From Verrucomicrobiota bacterium (GTDB lineage: Bacteria > Verrucomicrobiota > Kiritimatiellia > CAIQIC01 > Lenti-01): 10,536 nt of DNA. Both the position numbers and the translations under genes were made by a program. The DNA is taken from assembly GCA_003451935.1 (NCBI GenBank), contig DMJA01000137.1, positions 1-10,536 on the forward strand, written 5' to 3'. Shown here in pieces: positions 6,155 to 10,536 of the stretch. Under the pieces are notes generated by a model. The model did no database searches and was not told where the DNA came from. It saw only the letters and a program-made list of their open reading frames with translations. The first letter of the stretch is position 1, and each line of letters starts with the position of its first letter.

Positions 6155-6230
6155 TTGCTCCCTGCGCCGGCATTATCCGGATCAGGTTCAAAGGGTATGA
6201 TCTCAGGCGCTTGTCGCCACCCCTGCTGAT
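6155..6230 (-). ncRNA. TPP riboswitch (THI element) aptamer
   Basis: The minus strand carries the conserved THI-box order: GGGGTG (6223-6218), a GGCG-CGCC hairpin (6218-6206), CTGAGA (6206-6201), ACCC (6196-6193), GAACCTGATC (6189-6180) and GGATAATGCCGG followed by GCGCAGGGA (6178-6159). CUGAGA binds the pyrimidine half of thiamine diphosphate, and the GCGCAGGGA side binds the diphosphate. The outer P1 helix is weak by eye (GC/GC only), so the boundaries are approximate. It stands about 85 bases before the first gene of the hydrolase-thi4-thiE-thiC operon and should shut it down when TPP is plentiful. A TTGACA (6268-6263) stands upstream, but I see no good -10 box at 16-18 bases from it. Confidence 0.93.
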
Positions 6231-6298
6231 GTCCGGGCAAGGTGCCACGATTTCCAGGCCGCTGTCAAGGCGGGGAGGCGCAGCGGTGAAAGGCGCAG

Positions 6299-6327
6299 TT
6301 GACTCCCCGTTTGGAAGCCTTCATGAT
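6299..6327 (+). promoter_or_regulatory. Candidate promoter for uup
   Basis: TTGACT (6299-6304) and CATGAT (6322-6327) are separated by 17 bases, with 5/6 and 4/6 consensus matches. Transcription would begin near 6334, about 26 bases before the uup start. GAGAGGAA (6341-6348) would serve as a ribosome-binding site, though its spacing to the ATG (11 bases) is long. Confidence 0.4.
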
Positions 6328-6359
6328 TCGGGCCTCCCTAGAGAGGAATTGAATCACAC

Positions 6360-8123
6360 ATGGCGTTGTTGAGCCTACAGGAAATTTGTGTTCGTTTTGG
6401 CGGGCCGTGGTTGCTGGAAGGTGCGACGCTGAACATCGAGCGCGGCGATCGCGTTTGCCTGCTGGGACGCAACGGCGAGGGGAAGTCCACGTTCCTGAAG
6501 GTCGCGGCGGGGACGATTGCCCCGGATGCCGGCGAGGTAGTGCGGGCGAGGAACCTCGTGGTTTCGATGATGCCGCAGGTGGTGCCGGCGGAATTGCCGG
6601 GAACCGTTCTGGAGACCGTGCGGCAGGGAACGCGTTCCGATCTGGATGCTTGGCACCGCGACACGCAGGCCCGAAAGGTCATTTCCTTGATGGAACTGGA
6701 TCCGGAGGCGGACTGCGCGACGCTGTCGGGCGGAATGAAGCGGCGCGTGCTGCTGGCGCAGGCGCTGGCCTCGGAGCCGGACGTGCTGCTGCTCGACGAG
6801 CCGACGAACCATCTCGACGTGGAATCCATCGAGTGGATGGAAAGTTTCTTGCTGCGGTTTCCGGGGGCGATCCTGTTTGTGACGCATGACCGGGCCTTTT
6901 TGCGGCGGGTGGCCACGCGCATCGCGGAACTGGACCGGGGAAAACTGCGCTCGTGGGCGTGCGGCTACGATCAATTTCTCGAACGCAAGGCGGCGGCGCT
7001 GGAAGACGAAGAACGGCAGAACGCCGTGTTCGACAAGAAGCTCGCGCAGGAGGAAGCCTGGCTGCGCAAGGGCGTCAAGGCGCGGCGCACGCGCAACGAG
7101 GGGCGCGTGCGCGAGCTGATGAAGCTGAGGGCCGAGCGCGCGGCCCGCCGGGAGCAGGGCGGAACCGTCAAGGCCACGCTGCAGGAATCGGGCCGTTCGG
7201 GCTACAAAGTCATCACCACAAAGAATCTTGGTCGGGCCTACGACGGGCGCTGGCTTTTTCGCGGGCTGGATGCCGAGATTTGCCGCGGCGACAAGGTGGG
7301 GATCCTGGGGCCGAACGGATGCGGCAAATCCACGCTGATCCGCGTCCTGCTGGGGCAGGAGGCGCCGGACGAAGGTAGCGTGGAGCACGGGACGAAGCTG
7401 GAGATTTCCTATTTCGACCAGCTGCGGGCGGTGCTGGACGAGGACCGGACGGTGTTCGACAGCGTGGCCGATGGCAACGAATACGTGACGGTGAACGGCC
7501 AGCGAAAACATGTGATCGGCTATCTGGAGGAATTCCTGTTCGCGCCGGAGCGTTCGCGCAGTCCGGTGCGGGTGCTGTCGGGCGGCGAGCGCAGCCGGCT
7601 GGTGCTGGCGCGGCTGTTCGCGCGTCCGTCGAATGTGCTGGTGCTGGACGAGCCGACCAACGATCTCGACCTGGAGACGCTGGAGTTGATCGAGGACTTG
7701 CTGGTGGAATATGCCGGCACGGTGCTGCTGGTGAGCCACGACCGCGAATTCCTGAACGAGGTGGCCACCAGCACGCTGGTGTTTGAGGGCGACGGCGCGG
7801 TGAGGGAATATCCGGGTGGCTACGACGATTGGGTGGCGCAGCGCAAGCTGGCGGCTTCGGCCGCGCTGATCCGCGACGAACCGGCAAAACCCGCCGTGCG
7901 CAAGAACCGCAAGCTGTCGAACCAGCAGCGCAAGGAACTGCAGGAGATTCCCGGGCGGATCACCGCGCTGGAAGCCGAGCTGGACGAACGGCATCGGCAA
8001 ATGGCCGATGCCGATTTCTACAAGGGCGAACCGGCGGACATCCAAGCGGCGACGGTGCGGGCGGCGGAGATTCCGACGGAGCTGGACCGGCTATTCGCCC
8101 GCTGGGCCGAGCTGGAATCCTAG
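6360..8123 (+). CDS. uup: ABC-F ATPase of the Uup type
   Basis: Predicted 587-residue soluble protein with two ABC ATPase domains and no membrane segment. Domain 1 has Walker A GRNGEGKST (36-44), signature LSGGMKRR (122-129) and Walker B VLLLDEPTNHLD (142-153, catalytic Glu147). Domain 2 has GPNGCGKST (317-325), LSGGERSR (406-413) and VLVLDEPTNDLD (426-437, Glu431). The linker at 214-263 (DKKLAQEEAWLRKG, then KARRTRNEGRVREL) is the Uup-specific interdomain coiled coil. Residues about 517-587 form the charged C-terminal coiled-coil domain (QQRKELQEIPGRI). Uup proteins act on ribosomes or branched DNA intermediates, and in E. coli loss raises transposon precise excision. The E. coli protein is about 635 residues, so this one is slightly short but complete. 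It stands alone on its strand, divergent from the thiamine operon and ending one base from the convergent cvpA-like gene. Confidence 0.93.
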   Translation: MALLSLQEICVRFGGPWLLEGATLNIERGDRVCLLGRNGEGKSTFLKVAAGTIAPDAGEVVRARNLVVSMMPQVVPAELPGTVLETVRQGTRSDLDAWHRDTQARKVISLMELDPEADCATLSGGMKRRVLLAQALASEPDVLLLDEPTNHLDVESIEWMESFLLRFPGAILFVTHDRAFLRRVATRIAELDRGKLRSWACGYDQFLERKAAALEDEERQNAVFDKKLAQEEAWLRKGVKARRTRNEGRVRELMKLRAERAARREQGGTVKATLQESGRSGYKVITTKNLGRAYDGRWLFRGLDAEICRGDKVGILGPNGCGKSTLIRVLLGQEAPDEGSVEHGTKLEISYFDQLRAVLDEDRTVFDSVADGNEYVTVNGQRKHVIGYLEEFLFAPERSRSPVRVLSGGERSRLVLARLFARPSNVLVLDEPTNDLDLETLELIEDLLVEYAGTVLLVSHDREFLNEVATSTLVFEGDGAVREYPGGYDDWVAQRKLAASAALIRDEPAKPAVRKNRKLSNQQRKELQEIPGRITALEAELDERHRQMADADFYKGEPADIQAATVRAAEIPTELDRLFARWAELES

Positions 8124-8124
8124 C

Positions 8125-8589
8125 CTATTCGCCATTCCGGGCGGCGAGAAAAGGCTTGGCTATTTTTGCCGCCAGCGACTTTTCGGCCACGAGGGAATGG
8201 CCCGGGAGCCACGTGGCCAGATGGAAAATGGCGATCAGCCCGCCAAGGAGAATGGCGGTCTTGGCGACGGATGCCACGGCGCCGCCGGCGGCTTGGATTC
8301 TTCTGGGCGTGTGCAGGAGCAGCCAGGCCTCAAGCCATTTCCGCAGGGAGCGCAGCAGATACCAGATGCCGCCCGTGATGCCGACGAAGGCGAGGGGCTC
8401 CGTCCAGCCGGCCGCTACGCCGGCTGCCCGGGTGATCCAGCCGCTGACCAGCCCGAACAGGCCCGTGCCCGCCAGCAGCGCGACGGCCCAGCGCAACAGA
8501 CGATATAGTTCCCTGGCCAGCCCTTGGCGGTATCCGCGCCGGGCGGCGGCAAGCAACGCGGCAATGGCCACATAATCGAACGCATTCAT
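8125..8589 (-). CDS. CvpA-family inner-membrane protein
   Basis: Predicted 154-residue polytopic inner-membrane protein. Hydrophobic stretches lie at about 5-17, 31-52, 64-79 and 103-126, matching the four-helix CvpA (colicin V production) pattern. The family's basic loop motif after helix 1 is visible as RRGYRQGLARELYRLLRW (17-34). CvpA in enterobacteria supports colicin V export and envelope stress or bile tolerance; the molecular role is not known. The ATG at 8589 follows the flavin reductase-like stop by one base, and AAGGTG stands at good distance, so translation is probably coupled. The 3' end abuts uup with one base between stops and no terminator, so the two transcripts must overlap. 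The family call is good but rests on short motifs. Confidence 0.75.
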   Translation of the reverse strand: MNAFDYVAIAALLAAARRGYRQGLARELYRLLRWAVALLAGTGLFGLVSGWITRAAGVAAGWTEPLAFVGITGGIWYLLRSLRKWLEAWLLLHTPRRIQAAGGAVASVAKTAILLGGLIAIFHLATWLPGHSLVAEKSLAAKIAKPFLAARNGE

Positions 8590-8590
8590 G

Positions 8591-9127
8591 CTATTTCACC
8601 TTGGTTCGGAGGCGGATCGTCTTGCCGGCGACCATAAAGCGGTCACCGCCCAGATGGTGGAGGGTCTTCAAGGATTTCCGGGCGGGATCGGTCCAGGCTT
8701 TGACAACCTCGAGAATGAACAGGTCGTATTTGGCCACCATCCGTGTGTCCACGACGCGGCACTCGAGATTCACCGGGCATTCCGCGACAAGCGGAGCGCC
8801 GACCCGCGCGGCGGGCAAGGGAGTGAGGCCGAATTTCTTGAACTTGTCGGCCTTGGCGCCCGACGTGTTGCCGCAATCCACGACCTTTTGGGCGATTGCG
8901 ACGGTGGGGATGTTGATAACGCACTCGCGGGTGGCCTTGAGCGCGCCGAAGGAAAAAATGCGATCGCCCATGACCATGCCGACCAGTGGCGGGTTGAAAT
9001 CGATCATCGTGAGCCACGACAGCGCCATGACGTTGGCCCGCCCGCCCCGGGCGGTCGTGATCAGCACCACCGGCCCCGACTCGAGCAAGCCATAGACCTT
9101 GGATAGCGAAAGAGTTTTCTTCGTCAT
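8591..9127 (-). CDS. Flavin reductase-like FMN-binding split-barrel protein
   Basis: Predicted 178-residue cytoplasmic protein of the flavin reductase / flavoredoxin family. Family blocks visible in order are PVVLITTARGGRANVMALSW (19-38), FNPPLVGMVMG (44-54), ECVINIP (68-74), CPVNLECRV (117-125) and LHHLGGDRFMVAGK (156-169, here with two His). Such proteins bind FMN non-covalently and transfer electrons from NAD(P)H or a partner redox protein. In anaerobes they often act as flavoredoxins, but the partner is not shown by the context. The open frame reaches 9178. The ATG at 9127 is preferred because a perfect GGAGGT stands 5 bases before it and the upstream 17 codons fall within the promoter. 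It forms a two-gene transcript with the CvpA-like gene. Confidence 0.85.
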   Translation of the reverse strand: MTKKTLSLSKVYGLLESGPVVLITTARGGRANVMALSWLTMIDFNPPLVGMVMGDRIFSFGALKATRECVINIPTVAIAQKVVDCGNTSGAKADKFKKFGLTPLPAARVGAPLVAECPVNLECRVVDTRMVAKYDLFILEVVKAWTDPARKSLKTLHHLGGDRFMVAGKTIRLRTKVK

Positions 9128-9132
9128 GCGAC

Positions 9133-9138
9133 ACCTCC
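9133..9138 (-). promoter_or_regulatory. Ribosome-binding site fixing the flavin reductase-like start
   Basis: GGAGGT on the minus strand lies 5 bases before the ATG at 9127. It rules out the in-frame ATG at 9178, which falls within the promoter's -35 box. Confidence 0.85.
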
Positions 9139-9149
9139 AAACGGCTCCG

Positions 9150-9178
9150 ATGCTATGACACGGCTGAAAAGAGGTCAA
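9150..9178 (-). promoter_or_regulatory. Sigma-70-type promoter for the flavin reductase-cvpA pair
   Basis: On the minus strand, TTGACC (9178-9173) and TAGCAT (9155-9150) are spaced by exactly 17 bases, with 5/6 and 4/6 matches. The start point near 9143 leaves a very short leader that just contains the GGAGGT site. This is the best promoter by eye in the window. Confidence 0.55.
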
Positions 9179-9236
9179 TGAGGCGGAATGGGCGATTTGG
9201 TTTGTCTAAAGGCCCCGATTTGGCAAACTGCGGCGC

Positions 9237-10019
9237 ATGGAACACGACCCGCTGCAGAAACACTATGAGCAGGCCTTTGGGCAGCATGTCGCTGCCTCGC
9301 GGGTGGATGTGGCGCTGCGCCTGCTGGAAAAATCGGCGCATTTCAAACCAGGGCAACCAGTTCGCGCGCTGGATATCGGCGGGGGCGACATGCGGCTGGG
9401 CCGCCTGTTCGCAAACCGCTTCGCGGAGCAGTTCGGCGTGCAGGTGGAACTGGAAGGGTGGGATGTTTCGGAGGCCGGAGTCCAGCGGGCCGTCGCGGCG
9501 GGGGAGAAGTCGCGCGTTCAGTCGATCTGCGACGAGGTCCCGGCGGAAGCGGCGGGCCAATTCGACCTCGTGCTGTTCTTCGAGGTGTTGGAGCATCTAG
9601 TCGATACGGGCGCGGCGGTGGCCAACCTCCGAAAACTGATGAAGCCGGATGGATGGCTGCTGCTGTCCACGCCCAACTTGGCGGGATGGATCGACCGGCT
9701 GTCGCTGCTGTTCGGGATGCAGCCGCATTCGATGGAAGTATCGTTCATTCCATATCGGTTCGGGAATCCGCTGATCGGGCGCCTGTTGCCGCACGGGCCG
9801 AACGACGTGGCGGCGGGGCATCTGCGCGTGTTCACGCTGCGCGCGCTGAAGGAATTTCTGCGCTGGCACGGGATCCGTCCGGTGCGAGTGGGGGGCTGCG
9901 TGAACCATCCGTTCGATTTCGTGTCGCGCCTGTTTGCCGGCTGGTGGCCGGGGCTGGTGGGCGACGTGGTGGTACTGGGGGCGCCGGGCATCGAGGAAAG
10001 ACCATGCAAGAGAAATTGA
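9237..10019 (+). CDS. Class I SAM-dependent methyltransferase
   Basis: Predicted 260-residue cytoplasmic methyltransferase of the UbiG/Methyltransf_11-like group. The SAM-binding motif I is ALDIGGGD (44-51), followed by WDVS (75-78), FDLVLFFEVLEHL (109-121), PDGWLLLSTPN (137-147) and GHLRVFTLRALKEFL (194-208), the usual late block of this family. A hydrophobic patch near 150-160 and 236-248 could contact membrane or lipid substrate. The acceptor is unknown. The 3' end overlaps a polytopic membrane protein by 16 bases. Methyltransferases of this type often accompany envelope glycan or glycolipid genes, which is a weak hint of role. No clear ribosome-binding site precedes the ATG at 9237; the 5' side is divergent from the flavin reductase-like gene. 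Confidence 0.82.
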   Translation: MEHDPLQKHYEQAFGQHVAASRVDVALRLLEKSAHFKPGQPVRALDIGGGDMRLGRLFANRFAEQFGVQVELEGWDVSEAGVQRAVAAGEKSRVQSICDEVPAEAAGQFDLVLFFEVLEHLVDTGAAVANLRKLMKPDGWLLLSTPNLAGWIDRLSLLFGMQPHSMEVSFIPYRFGNPLIGRLLPHGPNDVAAGHLRVFTLRALKEFLRWHGIRPVRVGGCVNHPFDFVSRLFAGWWPGLVGDVVVLGAPGIEERPCKRN

Positions 10020-10536
10020 CCGCTCCGCCCGCGCCGCGCCGTTGGATTTCGCTGTCGTTGCTGCTCCTGTTCGCCGTTGTGGCGCTGGCGGTGTTCTACG
10101 CGCTGTGGAAGCCGGGTTCGGTGCTGATGACAAGCGATGACAACCTCGGGCTGATCGCGATGAACCAGCGGTTCATCGCGGCCTCGCCGCTCGCGCATTG
10201 GACGGGCGAGGCGCTATGGGGGCTGCCGGGGCTCTCGGGCTTCCACCTGTGGTCGCTGGCCATGTGCACGCTGTCGGCGAAGGTGTTCATGAACGTGTAT
10301 CACGGACTTTGTCTGGGGCTGGCGGCGTGGTTGCTGGCGCTCTATCTGCGCGACAAGGGGTTGCGGTCGGCGGCATGCGCATTTGGTGGGCTGGTGGCGT
10401 TCTGGGTGGGAACGAACCTGACGCTGACCTATGCGGGGCATGTGGGAAAGTATGGGCTCATGGTGTTTTTGTCCCTGGCGGTGTTTGCGCTGGGGCGGTG
10501 GGGAAAGACGGGGAAGACGGCGTGGGTGGTGGTGGC
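10004..10536 (+). CDS. Polytopic membrane protein, YfhO/GT-C-like, cut by the window edge
   Basis: An ATG at 10004 preceded by GAGGAAAG opens a frame of 177 codons that runs off the window without a stop. Residues 14-34 form a first membrane helix (WISLSLLLLFAVVALAV). A loop follows with DD at 45-46 (LMTSDDNLGL) and WGLPGLSGF at 72-80. Further helices lie at about 97-115, 121-138 and 150-164, with AGHVGKYG (144-151) before the last. An acidic pair after helix 1, a W-G-x-P-G loop and an AGH-x-x-K turn are reminiscent of YfhO-like and other GT-C lipid-linked glycosyltransferases, but this is pattern resemblance only. It overlaps the methyltransferase by 16 bases and probably shares its transcript. 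Confident as a real membrane protein; function low. Confidence 0.65.
   Translation, partial: MQEKLTAPPAPRRWISLSLLLLFAVVALAVFYALWKPGSVLMTSDDNLGLIAMNQRFIAASPLAHWTGEALWGLPGLSGFHLWSLAMCTLSAKVFMNVYHGLCLGLAAWLLALYLRDKGLRSAACAFGGLVAFWVGTNLTLTYAGHVGKYGLMVFLSLAVFALGRWGKTGKTAWVVV

Noticed and set aside
6234..6250. TGGCAC followed by TTGC on the minus strand as a sigma-54 promoter for the thiamine operon
   Set aside because: The GG and GC elements are too close (about 8 bases apart instead of 10).
6240..6268. TTGACA (minus strand, 6268-6263) as promoter of the thiamine operon
   Set aside because: The -35 box is perfect, but the bases 16-18 downstream (GCACCT) do not resemble a -10 box, so no promoter is called.
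6375..8045. Long minus-strand open frame (556 codons) opposite uup
   Set aside because: It is an antisense shadow of a GC-rich gene; the translation is low-complexity (His, Arg, Gln rich) and the plus strand encodes all Uup motifs.

Overview
The window reads as part of the chromosome of an anaerobic, Gram-negative, didermic bacterium. An outer-membrane lipid A deacylase-like barrel shows the outer membrane. A radical-SAM ThiC and a thiazole synthase carrying the sulfide-using His signature suggest anoxic, sulfide-containing conditions. The genus cannot be fixed from the sequence. The first 2.6 kb looks like genes seen in Desulfuromonadota-type bacteria, while the more GC-rich remainder would also suit a PVC-type anaerobe such as Kiritimatiellota. 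I see no tRNA, rRNA, CRISPR array, insertion sequence or phage gene.

Left part (1-2600): a minus-strand SDR-DUF2867 oxidoreductase (183-1697) is divergent from a plus-strand PagL-like outer-membrane acyloxyacyl hydrolase (1933-2472). A perfect 15-bp inverted repeat (2559-2595) lies between the convergent pagL-like gene and the thiamine operon and probably terminates both.

Middle part (2678-6235, minus strand): a tight thiamine-biosynthesis operon. In transcription order it has a TPP riboswitch, a hairpin that hides the first ribosome-binding site, an isochorismatase-like cysteine hydrolase, thi4 (thiazole), thiE (coupling) and thiC (pyrimidine). All junctions overlap by 4-10 bases. The operon makes the thiazole by the one-protein Thi4 route instead of ThiG/S/F/H. 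It lacks thiD and a Nudix hydrolase, which must lie elsewhere. The hydrolase in first position is the least explained gene of the window. A 28-30 base segment covering the start codon and ribosome-binding site occurs in near-identical form in front of both the hydrolase and thi4, as if the hydrolase had been placed between an older riboswitch leader and thi4.

Right part (6360-10536): uup (ABC-F ATPase, plus strand) converges on a minus-strand pair, a flavin reductase-like FMN protein followed one base later by a CvpA-family membrane protein. A good sigma-70-type promoter stands before the pair. Divergent from it are a SAM-dependent methyltransferase and, overlapping its end, a polytopic membrane protein cut by the window edge. 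The latter has features of YfhO-like or GT-C envelope glycosyltransferases.
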